From Eggerthellaceae bacterium (GTDB taxonomy: Bacteria; Actinomycetota; Coriobacteriia; Coriobacteriales; Eggerthellaceae), in NCBI GenBank assembly GCA_022644775.1, contig JALCHN010000010.1, positions 1 to 53,185 on the forward strand: 53,185 bases of DNA, read 5' to 3'. Shown here one piece after another: positions 36,217-45,233 of the stretch. How positions within the stretch are numbered: the first letter of the stretch is position 1; every line of letters starts with the position of its first letter. The notes under the pieces were generated by a model, which had not been told where the DNA came from, made no database searches, and saw nothing but the letters and a program-made list of their open reading frames with translations. A program made the position numbers and the translations under genes.

Positions 36217-38418
36217 CTACAGCTCGACCACGTTGGTACCCTTGCCGGCATCGCGCAGAAGCCTTACAACTTCCCGGTGGCAGGTGAAGACGATGACCTG
36301 GCGGGTGCGCGCGAGGTCGGCCAGCGCCGCTGCGGCGCTCGCGCGGCGGTCGTCGTCGAAGTTGACCAAGATGTCGTCGCAAACGACCGGCACGCTACGG
36401 CCCACGTTCGACGCTTCCTGCAGAAGGGCGATGCGCAGGGCCAGGTAGAGCTGCTGGCGCGTGCCCGTGGACAGGTAGAGCGGGTCGCGCACGGTGCCGC
36501 GGTCGTCGGCCACTTCCAGGTGCCCTTCCCCGCTGATGCGCACCGAGGTCCAGGCACCGGCGGTCATCTGGGCGAGCAGGGTCGAAGCGCGCCGGTAGAC
36601 GGCCGGCTGGCTCTGGCCCTCCCAGGCCGAAATCGCGCGGGCGAGCAGGCGCTTTTCCAGAAGCAGGCGCGCGTAGTCCTGCATGGAATCGGCCAGGCGG
36701 GTGGTGAGCATGGCGTGCTCGAGCTTGGCGTCGTCGAAATCGCGGGCGTGCCGGGCCTGGGCGAGCACCTGGCCGAGCTCGCCGTAGCGGGTGTTGATGC
36801 TCTCGATCGTGCGCAGCTGGTCGTCGCGCTGTTCGGTCACGCGGGCGATGCGGGCGTCGACGACGGCCAGGGGCGTATCGGGCTTGGCGCCCAGGGCCGA
36901 AAGCGCTGCGGCACGATCGGCCTCGTTGCGGGCGAAGGCGGCGTCGAGCGAGGCCCGCTGGGCGCGCAGCGACTGGCGACGCTGGGCGAGCACGCTTTCG
37001 TCGGCGCGCACCTCTCCCCATTCGTCGAGCAGGGCGCGGGCCCGGCGCAGGCTGCCGTTGGCGGCGGTGAGCCCGGCGTCGGAAAGGAAGCGGGCGATCT
37101 GGGCATCCTGGGCCGCCAGGGCGTTCTTGCTCACTTCGAGCTTCTTGGCGTCCTTCTGCATGACCCACTGGGCGTCGGCGATGCGGTTGGTGCGCTCCTG
37201 GTCGGCGTGGTTGGGACGCAGCAGCATGGCGAAGGCGGCGCAGGCCATGCCGAAGGCGGCGACCACCAGAAAGATGCCGAGCGCGGTGACCGACAGGCTC
37301 CCGATCGCGCGGCCCCGCAGGAAGACGGGCACGCCGAGCACGGCGAAGACCACGGGCAGCACGACGGAGAGCAGGATCTGCAGCAGGCGCTGGCGCTTGG
37401 CCAGGCGCTCGAGCTCCTTCATGTCGTCGGCCTCGAGCAGGGCCTCGTATTCGGCTTGGGAGACGATCGCGTCCTGCTGGGCGATCGACAGGGCGTGTTC
37501 GGCTCGACCGCGCTGTTCGGACAAGTCGTCCATCTGGGCGCGCAGAGTGCGCTCTTCCACCGCGTCGATCGAGGGCGGCCGTCCGGCATCGTCGATGGCC
37601 CGCATGCTCGCCTCGAGCTCCGATTCCTGTTTTTCCAGCTGGGCGGACCGCTCTTCGAGCTGGGCGCGCGCGTCTTCGGCCTGAGCGAGGGCCGCCCGCT
37701 GCACGGTGAGCGCCTCGAGCTCTTCGTTGCTCTTCTTCACGGCGGCCATGAGGCTCGCGCGGCGCTCGGCTAGCTCGCGGTACTCATGGTCTTCCTGCTT
37801 GAGCTGGTCGGCTTCGGCCTGGCCGCGGTTCATGGCCTCGCGGGCGTCGGCGAGGGCGGCCCGCAGGTTGGGGATGGAATTCACATGCGCTTTGCCGCGC
37901 GAGGTGAGGGCCGCAAGCTCCTCGTCGATGCGCGCCATCGCTTCGGCCGGCGATGCGGCGGTGCCCGCCCCGGCCGTGAGCAGGCGCGAAGTCACGCGAC
38001 TCGTCTTGCCCAGCCCGCGCAGCTGGTCGGCATCGAGCGAGAAGACGGAACGGAAGGTTTCGCGGTCGATGTCGGCGAGCACCGAAGGCGCCGGGTCGGG
38101 TGCGATGCCGTCGACGTTGCGGGCGCGCGTGAGCCGCTGTTCGCTGCCCTCCCCCGCCTTGGGCGCGAAGACGAGCGTGCCGCAGCGCTCGGCGTTCACC
38201 GGCTTGTAGACGTTGCGGTTGCCGCGTGCCTCCTCCCAGCCGAAGAGGACACCGCTCACCAGTTCGGACACGGTGGTCTTGCCGGCCTCGTTGGGGCCGT
38301 AGACCACGTTGAGCCCCGAGGTGAAGGGACCCACGTCGCGCTGGGCGAAGGCGCCGAAGGCCTCGATGCGAATCGAGCGCAGATAGTAGTCGGAAGGACG
38401 GACGTGCTTAGCGCTCAT
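36217..38418 (-). CDS. SbcC/YhaN-like AAA ATPase with mid-protein membrane helices
   Basis: A 733-residue ABC-type ATPase. The N-terminal lobe has Walker A GPNEAGKTT near residue 41; the C-terminal lobe has the signature STGTRQQLYLALR and Walker B PVVCDDILVNFDD. Between are long coiled coils. Unlike SbcC, the middle (about residues 345-405) carries two hydrophobic segments, so it may be membrane-tethered, as in YhaN proteins. ATG 38418 overlaps the end of the phosphoesterase gene by 11 nt. The pair probably works in DNA end processing or recombination. Confidence 0.87.
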   Translation of the reverse strand: MSAKHVRPSDYYLRSIRIEAFGAFAQRDVGPFTSGLNVVYGPNEAGKTTVSELVSGVLFGWEEARGNRNVYKPVNAERCGTLVFAPKAGEGSEQRLTRARNVDGIAPDPAPSVLADIDRETFRSVFSLDADQLRGLGKTSRVTSRLLTAGAGTAASPAEAMARIDEELAALTSRGKAHVNSIPNLRAALADAREAMNRGQAEADQLKQEDHEYRELAERRASLMAAVKKSNEELEALTVQRAALAQAEDARAQLEERSAQLEKQESELEASMRAIDDAGRPPSIDAVEERTLRAQMDDLSEQRGRAEHALSIAQQDAIVSQAEYEALLEADDMKELERLAKRQRLLQILLSVVLPVVFAVLGVPVFLRGRAIGSLSVTALGIFLVVAAFGMACAAFAMLLRPNHADQERTNRIADAQWVMQKDAKKLEVSKNALAAQDAQIARFLSDAGLTAANGSLRRARALLDEWGEVRADESVLAQRRQSLRAQRASLDAAFARNEADRAAALSALGAKPDTPLAVVDARIARVTEQRDDQLRTIESINTRYGELGQVLAQARHARDFDDAKLEHAMLTTRLADSMQDYARLLLEKRLLARAISAWEGQSQPAVYRRASTLLAQMTAGAWTSVRISGEGHLEVADDRGTVRDPLYLSTGTRQQLYLALRIALLQEASNVGRSVPVVCDDILVNFDDDRRASAAAALADLARTRQVIVFTCHREVVRLLRDAGKGTNVVEL

Positions 38419-39676
38419 CGCTGCCTCCGTCCAATTCGTCGAGCAGGGCGTCGGTGGCCTGCCGCTGCAGAGAGCCGACGCCGCGGATCACGTGAGCGGG
38501 CAGCTGGAGGCCCGCCTTCAGGAACTCGTCTTGCAGATAGGCCACCGCGCCCGGCTCATCGGATGCCGCCAGGTCGGCCTGCTCGAGCAGGACCTGTGGA
38601 AAGAGCCCTTCGCGCTTCAGGGCCGCACGGTCGTGCGGGGCGCGCGTGCGGTCGATGAGCGCGTCGCAGAAAAACACCGGGTAGCCTTCGTTGACCTCGT
38701 CGCGCAAATCGCCTAGGACGCCCGCGTCGGCGAGCAGACCGTGCAGAGGCGTGGTGCCCACCAGAGTCACGCGCTCGACCATTTCCTCGCACTGGGCGGC
38801 GCCGTTGGCCGCGAACAGGGCGCGCATGATCGCATCGTGCACGTCGGCGATCGTGGTGCAGGCCGACACGTCGACGTCGAGCTTCTGCCAGACCACGCTG
38901 GCCAAGGGGACGAATTCGGCGCGGTTGGCCTTGCCCTCTTCGAGCGTGACTGCCAGGCAGCCGCGGGCCCCCGTTTCGTTGATGTCGCGGCCCTGGATGC
39001 AGCCGGAAAAGGCGATGCGGGGATCGGCGGCGTCGTCGAGGCGCGCTTCGTGGATGTGGCCCAGCGCCCAGTAGTCCATGCCGGCGGCGGCGAGCTGCCG
39101 AGGATCGGCGGGCGCCTTGGTGGGGTCGATGTCGAGGCCGGTGTGCAGGACGCCCACCGCGAAGGGGGCGCGCACGCCGCAGGCTGCCTCGGCCGCCGCG
39201 CGCGTGATGCCGGCCGCGATGTCGTCACCGGGAGCCACCGACTGGCTGTAATAGCCGCGACCGCCCAAAAGCGCGAGCGGGCGGCCGTCGCGCTCGTAGA
39301 CGAAATAGCCTGGGGCGTCGGCGGGGAACATGCGCACGTTGGCGGGCAATTCCGCATACGACGTCTGCCAGGACGTGTAGGGGTCGTGGTTGCCCGTGCA
39401 GAAATAGACGGGGATACCGGCGTCGGCAAGCTTTTGCAGGCCGCGCACGAAATGGGCGAAATCGCGGTAGGACGGGCGCGCGGCGTCGAAGATGTCGCCC
39501 GCGATCACCACGAAGTCGCAGGCGCGGTCGATCGCCGCGGCCACGAGCCGGTCGTAGGCTTCGGGGATGGCCTCGACCAGGCGGTCGGCCCAGGTGGGCG
39601 ACAGGGCGCGCAGGCCCCGGAAGGGCGCGCCCAGGTGCAGGTCGGCGGCGTGGATGAATGTTACCGTTTCGCTCAT
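38408..39676 (-). CDS. SbcD/YhaO-like metallophosphoesterase
   Basis: A 422-residue calcineurin-like nuclease partner of the downstream ATPase. Metal motifs are visible in order: HAADLHLGAPF (DxH), AGDIFD, TGNHD, LHTG and LGHIH. The C-terminal 150 residues form the cap that would contact the ATPase. ATG 39676 (MSETVTF) begins the family match. No good ribosome site is seen directly upstream. dnaB ends 26 nt upstream on the same strand. Confidence 0.9.
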   Translation of the reverse strand: MSETVTFIHAADLHLGAPFRGLRALSPTWADRLVEAIPEAYDRLVAAAIDRACDFVVIAGDIFDAARPSYRDFAHFVRGLQKLADAGIPVYFCTGNHDPYTSWQTSYAELPANVRMFPADAPGYFVYERDGRPLALLGGRGYYSQSVAPGDDIAAGITRAAAEAACGVRAPFAVGVLHTGLDIDPTKAPADPRQLAAAGMDYWALGHIHEARLDDAADPRIAFSGCIQGRDINETGARGCLAVTLEEGKANRAEFVPLASVVWQKLDVDVSACTTIADVHDAIMRALFAANGAAQCEEMVERVTLVGTTPLHGLLADAGVLGDLRDEVNEGYPVFFCDALIDRTRAPHDRAALKREGLFPQVLLEQADLAASDEPGAVAYLQDEFLKAGLQLPAHVIRGVGSLQRQATDALLDELDGGSDER

Positions 39677-39701
39677 GGCAGTAAGTGTAGCGTAGGGGCG
39701 G

Positions 39702-41129
39702 CTAGATGATGTCGTCGTAGCGCGAACCGTCGACGTAGTCGCCGAACGCCGTGTTCTCGGCCGACCAGGACAGGGTGATGTCGCGCGTGGCGCCGTTACG
39801 GTGCTTGGCCACAATCAGGTTTGCGGTGCCCAGCTCGGGGCGCTCGTCGCTTTCGGCCTCCATTTCATCCATGCTGCGGTCGATGAACATGACGATGTCG
39901 GCGTCCTGTTCGATGGAGCCCGATTCGCGCAGGTCGGAAAGCATAGGGCGCTTGCTCTTCCCGCGCTGTTCGACCGCGCGAGAGAGCTGGGACAGGGCGA
40001 GCACGGGCATGTCCATTTCCTTGGCGAGGACCTTCAAACCGCGCGAGATCTCGCCGACCTCGACGGCGCGGTTGCCGTCCTTACGGGTCTGCGGCGGGCT
40101 CATGAGCTGCAGGTAGTCGACCACGATGAGGCCCTTGTCCTTGTCGCGCAGCTCGCGGCGGGCCTTGGCGCGCGCTTCAAGAATCGAAAGCGAAGGCGTG
40201 TCGTCGATGTAGAGCTCGCAGTTGGACAGGCGGGTGATCGCGTCGGCCAGCTGCTGCCAGTCGGATTCGCCCAGAAAGCCCCCGCGGACCTTTTCGAGGC
40301 TGATGTGGGCCTCGGCGCACAGGATGCGCTGCACGAGCTGGGAGGCGCTCATTTCCAGCGAGAAGAAGGTGACCGGATAGCCGGCTTTGGCGGCGTTGGT
40401 GGCGATGTTCAGAGCGAGCGAGGTCTTGCCCACGCCGGGGCGGGCGGCCAAGATCACCAGGTCGCCGCCGCGCCAGCCATGGAAGAGGTTGTCGACGTCG
40501 GCGAAGCCGGTGGGCACGCCGGCCAGGTGGCTCTTCTGCTCGGCCAGCTTGGTGATCTCATCGAAGGCGTCGGTGAGCAGGTCGTTGATTGCTTTGAACG
40601 ATGACGACACGCGCTGTTCGGTAACGTTGAACAGGGTCTTTTCGGCCGTTTCGACCACCTGGTCGAGGTCGTCGGGCGCGTCGTAGGCGAGGGCCTTGAT
40701 CTGCGACGAAGCGTAGATCAGGTCGCGCAGGACCGCCTGGCGCTTGACGATGTCGGTGTGGGTGACCCAGTTGGTGAGCGCGAAGGTGTTATCGGCCAGA
40801 TCGACCAGATAGGAATCGCCGCCGATGGCGTCGAGCTGACCGTTGGCGCGGAGGTTTTCGGCCAGGGAAAGCTGGTCGATGGGGATGTTGCGCGCATGCA
40901 GGTCGAGCATGCTGCGGAAGATCGTCTGATGGGCCGGGCGGAAGAAGGATTCGGGCGTGAGCTTCGAGGCAACTTCGTCGATCGCGTCGGGGTTGAGCAT
41001 GCAGGCGGCGAGCACCGATTGCTCCGCTTCGATGTTCTGGGGAATCTGGCGGCTGCCGCTTGCGGTGCCGGGCAGGCCCCCGCCGTTGTATTCATCGGCG
41101 CGAAGTCCGGGCGATGCGTAATTGGGCAT
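39702..41129 (-). CDS. dnaB: Replicative DNA helicase DnaB
   Basis: A 475-residue hexameric helicase. The N-terminal DnaG-binding domain starts PQNIEAEQSVLAACML; the RecA-like motor has Walker A ARPGVGKTSL, FFSLEM, VVDYLQLM (Walker B) and an arginine-rich C-terminus. No intein. ATG 41129 follows AAGGAG at 9 nt. It follows rplI in the standard ribosomal-replication cluster, but a terminator lies between. Confidence 0.97.
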   Translation of the reverse strand: MPNYASPGLRADEYNGGGLPGTASGSRQIPQNIEAEQSVLAACMLNPDAIDEVASKLTPESFFRPAHQTIFRSMLDLHARNIPIDQLSLAENLRANGQLDAIGGDSYLVDLADNTFALTNWVTHTDIVKRQAVLRDLIYASSQIKALAYDAPDDLDQVVETAEKTLFNVTEQRVSSSFKAINDLLTDAFDEITKLAEQKSHLAGVPTGFADVDNLFHGWRGGDLVILAARPGVGKTSLALNIATNAAKAGYPVTFFSLEMSASQLVQRILCAEAHISLEKVRGGFLGESDWQQLADAITRLSNCELYIDDTPSLSILEARAKARRELRDKDKGLIVVDYLQLMSPPQTRKDGNRAVEVGEISRGLKVLAKEMDMPVLALSQLSRAVEQRGKSKRPMLSDLRESGSIEQDADIVMFIDRSMDEMEAESDERPELGTANLIVAKHRNGATRDITLSWSAENTAFGDYVDGSRYDDII

Positions 41130-41281
41130 GATAGATAGCTCCTTAACCTCGAACGATACGTGACCTACACCATAGGGCATGGGATGGGGCACGTGCGACC
41201 CACAAAGGGGACAGCGGGCGTGCGCCCCCGAATGCGAGCAATCCGAAACCGAGCCGGCACTTCAAGCTTTGGGCTGCTCGC

Positions 41282-41318
41282 AAAAAGCCCCCGGACAGGC
41301 GAATGCCTGTACGGGGGC
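41282..41318 (-). terminator. Terminator after rplI
   Basis: Stem GCCCCCG/CGGGGGC with inner ACAGGC/GCCTGT, followed on the minus strand by TTTTT. It separates rpsF-ssb-rpsR-rplI from dnaB. Confidence 0.9.
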
Positions 41319-41364
41319 GTGCAGCCTGCGTTGCGGGCGTAGAGCCCCCTGCGCATGCGTGTGC

Positions 41365-41916
41365 CTATTCGGCAGCCTTTTCGGCGGCTTCCTCGGCGGC
41401 TTCTTCAGCCTCTTCGGCTTCCGCTTCGGCCTCTTCGGCAACGGCTTCGGCCTCGGCAGCGGCGAACCATTCGTCGTCGCCCACGAGCAGCTTGAGCGCG
41501 GCCTTCACGTCGCGGTGCAGGGAAAGCACGGCTTCGTGTTCGCCGGCGGTCTTCACGGCTTCCTTGAAGTCGATCAGGCGACGGTCGACTTCCACGCCAT
41601 GCTGTTCCTTCAGGGCGTCGGCGACCATCTGAGCGGTCACGGAACCGAACAGAACGCCTTCTTCGCCCACGCGGGCGTTGATCTTGACGGTAGCACCGTC
41701 GAGCTTGGCCTTCAGTTCTTCAGCGGTGGCAACGCGCGCGGCTTCACGCTTGGCGATGTTGTTGCGGCGCTGTTCCAGCTGCTTGAGGTTGCCCTTGGTG
41801 GCAAGGACGGCCTTGCCGTTCGGCAGCAGGTAGTTGTTGGCGAAACCAGGAGCTACGTCGATGACGTCGCCTTCAACGCCCCTACCCTTCAGCTCTTCGA
41901 GCAAGATAATCTTCAT
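41365..41916 (-). CDS. rplI: 50S ribosomal protein L9
   Basis: A 183-residue L9 with the N-terminal MKIILLEELKGRGVEGDVIDV and GFANNYLLPNGKAV signatures. It is longer than usual (about 150): the last 30 residues are an Ala/Glu-only acidic helix. ATG 41916 follows GGAAGGA. Part of the rpsF operon. Confidence 0.96.
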   Translation of the reverse strand: MKIILLEELKGRGVEGDVIDVAPGFANNYLLPNGKAVLATKGNLKQLEQRRNNIAKREAARVATAEELKAKLDGATVKINARVGEEGVLFGSVTAQMVADALKEQHGVEVDRRLIDFKEAVKTAGEHEAVLSLHRDVKAALKLLVGDDEWFAAAEAEAVAEEAEAEAEEAEEAAEEAAEKAAE

Positions 41917-41931
41917 AGCGATCCTTCCAAA

Positions 41932-42195
41932 CTAACCGCGGTTGCGGCGGTCGCCGCGGCCGCTGACGGAAGGCACGGCGTAAGGCATGAGCGCCATTTC
42001 GCGAGCGCGCTTCACAGCCGTGGCGATGTCGCGCTGGTGCTGGGTGCAGGCACCCGTCACGCGGCGCGGCTTGATCTTTCCGCGATCGGTTACATATTTA
42101 CGCAGCATCTGAGTGTCTTTGTAGTCGATGTACTGGGTGTCTTCCTTGCAGAACTGGCAGTACTTACGACGAGGCTGCTTTACGTAGTCGGACAT
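41932..42195 (-). CDS. rpsR: 30S ribosomal protein S18
   Basis: An 87-residue S18. [18 protein letters not shown] keeps the two Cys of a zinc-type S18, and [19 protein letters not shown] is the conserved core. ATG 42195 follows GAAAGAGGG. It is 20 nt after ssb. Confidence 0.97.
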   Translation of the reverse strand: MSDYVKQPRRKYCQFCKEDTQYIDYKDTQMLRKYVTDRGKIKPRRVTGACTQHQRDIATAVKRAREMALMPYAVPSVSGRGDRRNRG

Positions 42196-42215
42196 AAAAC
42201 CCTCTTTCGTAGTCC

Positions 42216-42659
42216 CTAGAACGGGATGTCTTCATCGTAGACAGAGGCGTTGACCGCAGGCGCAGCGGGTGCCGGCGCCTGCTGGGCGCGCGGGGCGTAG
42301 CCGCCGCCGTTGTTGTACCCGCCGTTGTCGTTGCGCGAGGACATGAACTCGATTTCGTCCACAATGACTTCCAGCTTGGAACGCTTCTGACCGTCGCGCT
42401 CCCACTGGCTCCAGCGCAGTTTGCCTTCGATGGCAACCTTGCTGCCCTTGTGCAGATACGAGCTGATCGCACTCGCGCGGGAACCGAACATCGTGCAATC
42501 CACGAAATTCGGATAGTCCTCCCACTCGCCGGTCTGCTGGTTCTTGCGGCGGTCGTTGACCGCCACACCCAGGCCGAGCACGGGCATGCCGCTTGCGGTC
42601 TGGCGCAGTTCGGGGTCGCGGGTAAGGTTTCCGGTGATAACGACTCGATTGATGCTCAT
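42216..42659 (-). CDS. ssb: Single-stranded DNA-binding protein
   Basis: A 147-residue OB-fold [28 protein letters not shown]-like [12 protein letters not shown] and [21 protein letters not shown]. The tail ends in the DEDIPF tip that binds partner proteins. ATG 42659 follows AAGAGGT. Confidence 0.97.
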   Translation of the reverse strand: MSINRVVITGNLTRDPELRQTASGMPVLGLGVAVNDRRKNQQTGEWEDYPNFVDCTMFGSRASAISSYLHKGSKVAIEGKLRWSQWERDGQKRSKLEVIVDEIEFMSSRNDNGGYNNGGGYAPRAQQAPAPAAPAVNASVYDEDIPF

Positions 42660-42716
42660 GGTCTAACCTCTTATCGCTTTGGGGTGCTCGCGCACCCGGT
42701 TCACAAAGGAATCGTA

Positions 42717-43010
42717 CTAGTCGCGGTCGGTGCGGCAGACGATCATGTGGCGCTTGACGGCGTCGGTGATGCGCAGGACGCGGTCGAGCTCAGCGATGTT
42801 CTGGGGATCTGCGTGAAAGTCGACGAGCGTGTAATCGCCCTCGTTCAGACCTTCTACCTCGTATGCGAGCTTGCGCTTGCCCCACTCTTCGACGTTGTCG
42901 ACAGTGCCGTTGCCTTCGGCAACGGTGGCGTTGATGCGCTTGGAAACGGTCGCACGGGTTTCTTCATCGATAGACGGATCGACGAAGAACAGCAATTCAT
43001 AAGCCTTCAT
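42717..43010 (-). CDS. rpsF: 30S ribosomal protein S6
   Basis: A 97-residue S6: YELLFFVDPSIDEETRA at the start and RKLAYEVEGLNEGDYTLVDF in the core. ATG 43010 follows AAAGGAGGT. First gene of rpsF-ssb-rpsR-rplI. Confidence 0.97.
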   Translation of the reverse strand: MKAYELLFFVDPSIDEETRATVSKRINATVAEGNGTVDNVEEWGKRKLAYEVEGLNEGDYTLVDFHADPQNIAELDRVLRITDAVKRHMIVCRTDRD

Positions 43011-43030
43011 TGGTACACCTCCTTTGGACT

Positions 43031-43089
43031 CTACGGCTTCGGGCTGAAAGCTTGATCACCCGAAGCAGGATTAAGCTTGCCTATGGTAG
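43031..43089 (-). promoter_or_regulatory. Hairpin in the rpsF leader
   Basis: On the minus strand GCTTCGGG and CCCGAAGC (43066-43059 and 43043-43036) form an 8-bp stem; CTAC/GTAG (43089-43086 with 43034-43031) can close an outer stem with unpaired bases. The place fits the S6:S18 autoregulatory leader known in many bacteria, but I cannot match the full consensus. From 43090 to 43308 I see nothing clear. Confidence 0.35.
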
Positions 43090-43308
43090 CACCCGGCATC
43101 GGCGATTGCCGAACATCCGCCGAGCGCTCCACAAAACGAGCTCAACCGAGCCGTCGCGTCCTTGATGGGTTCACCCTATCAGCCGCAGAGCGCGTCTTCG
43201 AACGAAAACGCTCGCGCGGCGGGCGCGCAAGGGGCGCCCGCAAGGCGGGCACTGGGCGCGGGTTCGGCATGAATTCGGCACGCAGACGGCACGAATGCGG
43301 CGCGCAGC

Positions 43309-43344
43309 CAAAAAGGGGCGCCGCCCCACCAGGCGACGCCCCCT
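43309..43344 (-). terminator. Terminator of the acidic hypothetical gene
   Basis: Stem AGGGGCG with CGCCCCCT, followed on the minus strand by TTTTTGGC. Confidence 0.8.
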
Positions 43345-43363
43345 CTATGCGCTGCAGGAGGAC

Positions 43364-43933
43364 CTACTTGTCTTCGGTAAGACCTTCCGGCGAGGCTTCC
43401 TCGTCGGCCGCGGTCTCTTCCGCCTCGGCTTCGGCATCCTCTTCTTCGCCCTCTTCGGCAAGGGGCGCGTCGACCTCGTAGTTGGTGAGGATCATGAAGT
43501 TAGGGGCTTTGCCGATGTAGATCGGCTCATCGGCGATCGAGGTCACGTTGCCCTCGTCGTCGGATTCGTAGACGATGCCGACCGCATAGCCCCAGTCGGC
43601 GCCGGGCACGCCGCCTTCGGCGATGAGCGCGTCCTTCTCGCCCTGGTCGGTGTCGAGATAACCGTCGTAGCAGAGGGCGTAGGCATCGGCACCGCGCACG
43701 TGCTGCACGTTGTGACGGGCGTAGGCGTAGACCTCCTCGGCGGATTCGCCGTCCATCTGCTCCATAATGAGCTTGTCCTTCACGGCAAGCGAGGTAAAGG
43801 CGACGACCTCTTCGCCGGCTTCGAGCTTTTTTCGCGCTTCGTCGAGCGATGCGAGCAGCACCGACGTGAGCGTCATATCGATTTCGGGAACGGCTTCGTC
43901 GGAGTCTTCGATCATGCGTTCGGATTCAGCCAT
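43364..43933 (-). CDS. Acidic protein of unknown function
   Basis: A 189-residue protein I do not recognise. There is no membrane segment or signal. The core has repeated Tyr/Asp positions (YAYARHNVQHVRGADAYALC, then DWGYAVGIVYESDDEGNV); the last 40 residues are almost all Glu, Ala and Asp. ATG 43933 follows GAGGGGG at 5 nt. It is a monocistronic unit with its own terminator, and base use matches its neighbours, so it is probably a genuine lineage gene. Confidence 0.75.
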   Translation of the reverse strand: MAESERMIEDSDEAVPEIDMTLTSVLLASLDEARKKLEAGEEVVAFTSLAVKDKLIMEQMDGESAEEVYAYARHNVQHVRGADAYALCYDGYLDTDQGEKDALIAEGGVPGADWGYAVGIVYESDDEGNVTSIADEPIYIGKAPNFMILTNYEVDAPLAEEGEEEDAEAEAEETAADEEASPEGLTEDK

Positions 43934-44050
43934 TGCGGCCCCCTCTCGTGTGGAAATTGCTGCCACGAGTATACGCGAGCGCGGGCGCAGCGGGCGGGAA
44001 CAGAACCTCAAACCTGTGTGAGAAGCCTCCGGGCGTTTCGCGTGGAGCGA

Positions 44051-44314
44051 CCGTGCGAAACGCGCCTGCTCGTCTCGCACGGCCGCTGCAGCTGGATACT
44101 CGTTTCGCACGGCCGCTGCAGCTGGGCGCCCATCGTGCAAGGTTATTTCACGCGATTTCGCGTTCGGGCCCCATATAGGGGCATCTCCGCTCGTTTTGCA
44201 GGAAAATGTCAGGACGAACGTTGAAATCCTGCTCATCCTGCAGGGTCGTTGCGCGATTCTGCTCAAAACGCACGGTCGCGTCAGGTTTCGGCTGCAGCAA
44301 CCCTGCGAAACGAG
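44051..44314. repeat. Cluster of CTCGTTTCGCACGG motifs in both orientations
   Basis: Near-copies occur at 44069-44082 and 44099-44112 (plus; part of a 25-nt direct repeat with period 30), 44190-44202 (plus), 44051-44064 and 44302-44314 (reverse). The 577-nt gap from 43934 to 44510 holds no gene; this motif cluster is its only clear content. Confidence 0.6.
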
Positions 44315-44469
44315 TTGCAACCAGGTCATTTCCCGTTCGGGTGGCAACAACCGTGCATTCCGAGTCGTGCGTCGCTGCCCTCTGGGAAGCACCGCAGCGA
44401 ACCCCGTTCTACCCGCTCCGCCGGGCGCGCGTTCCCCTCGCGGGTTCGAATCCCTTCCACCTGCGGGAA

Positions 44470-44500
44470 TAAAAAAAGCAGGCGCATTTCTGCACCTGCT
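44470..44500 (-). terminator. Terminator of tRNA-Ser (CGA)
   Basis: A 10-bp stem (44477-44486 with 44491-44500, one G-T pair), followed on the minus strand by seven T. Confidence 0.93.
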
Positions 44501-44510
44501 CGATTCCTTC

Positions 44511-44603
44511 TGGCGGAGGAGGAGGGATTCGAACCCTCGTTACCTGGATTACAGGTAAAACGGTTTTCGAGACCGCCGCATTCAACCACTCTGCCACCCC
44601 TCC
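44511..44603 (-). tRNA. tRNA-Ser (CGA)
   Basis: The minus strand gives acceptor GGAGGGG with its 3' partner, a long variable arm, anticodon loop CTCGAAA (anticodon CGA) and T loop TTCGAAT, plus an encoded CCA: a class II serine tRNA. Confidence 0.95.
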
Positions 44604-44675
44604 GTGGGTGTCGGCCCCGGTTTTCGTGAGCCGAATCTGCCTTTCGGCAGCGCGTTGGGCTTGCGCCCTATCCTA

Positions 44676-44700
44676 TTAAAAAGCGCGCCGAAGCACGCTT
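44676..44700 (-). terminator. Terminator of tRNA-Ser (GGA)
   Basis: Stem AAGCGTGC/GCGCGCTT with a UUCG loop, then TTTTTAA on the minus strand. Confidence 0.88.
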
Positions 44701-44708
44701 GTTAGTTC

Positions 44709-44800
44709 TGGCGGAGAGATGGGGATTCGAACCCCAGATACCCTTGTGGGGCATACACGATTTCCAATCGTGCTCCTTCGGCCAGCTCGGACATCTCTCC
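44709..44800 (-). tRNA. tRNA-Ser (GGA)
   Basis: The minus strand gives acceptor GGAGAGA/TCTCTCC, anticodon stem CACGA/TCGTG around TTGGAAA (anticodon GGA), a long variable arm and an encoded CCA. A TATACT -10 box lies about 30 nt upstream (44831-44836). Confidence 0.96.
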
Positions 44801-44928
44801 ATAACCGCCTTGTTCTAGCAGCGATGTTGAAGTATACAGCAAAATTCGCACGGACGGAAGAGGTTTGGCAGCCGCGCGAAAATCCACAATTCCTCGACGG
44901 TGACAAGGGTTGGCCGAGAGGAACAAGA

Positions 44929-45013
44929 GGGGGTTTGGGGGTTTGGGGGTTTGGGGGTTTGGGGGTTTGGGGGTTTGGGGGTTTGGGGGTTTGGGGGTTT
45001 GGGGGTTTGGGGG
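44929..45013. repeat. Perfect (G5T3)10-G5 tandem repeat
   Basis: Eleven runs of exactly five G on the plus strand, each separated by TTT, 85 nt without a single interruption. It should form very stable G-quadruplexes and be prone to length change. The frames across it (PNPQTPK-type repeats) are artefacts. The rest of 44801-45192 holds no gene. Confidence 0.97.
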
Positions 45014-45192
45014 TCCGGCCCTCGGGACTTCTCTCGCTTTCAGACATCTGCCGACCCAGGCGGCCCGGCAGGATGCCGCGGAACGCCGCGATGGGCTCGA
45101 GGAGCAGGCCGCAATCGCAAGACAAGCGCGCCGCGACCCGCAGGGCAGGCGCAGGCCGGCTGCAGCCTCCCGCCCCACCCCGTCTGCGGGCA

Positions 45193-45218
45193 TAAAAACG
45201 GGGCGCCGAAGCGCCCCG
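45193..45218 (-). terminator. Terminator of the PPIase lipoprotein gene
   Basis: Stem CGGGGCGC/GCGCCCCG with a 4-nt loop, followed on the minus strand by TTTTT. Confidence 0.92.
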
Positions 45219-45233
45219 CGTTCAACAGCGGCC

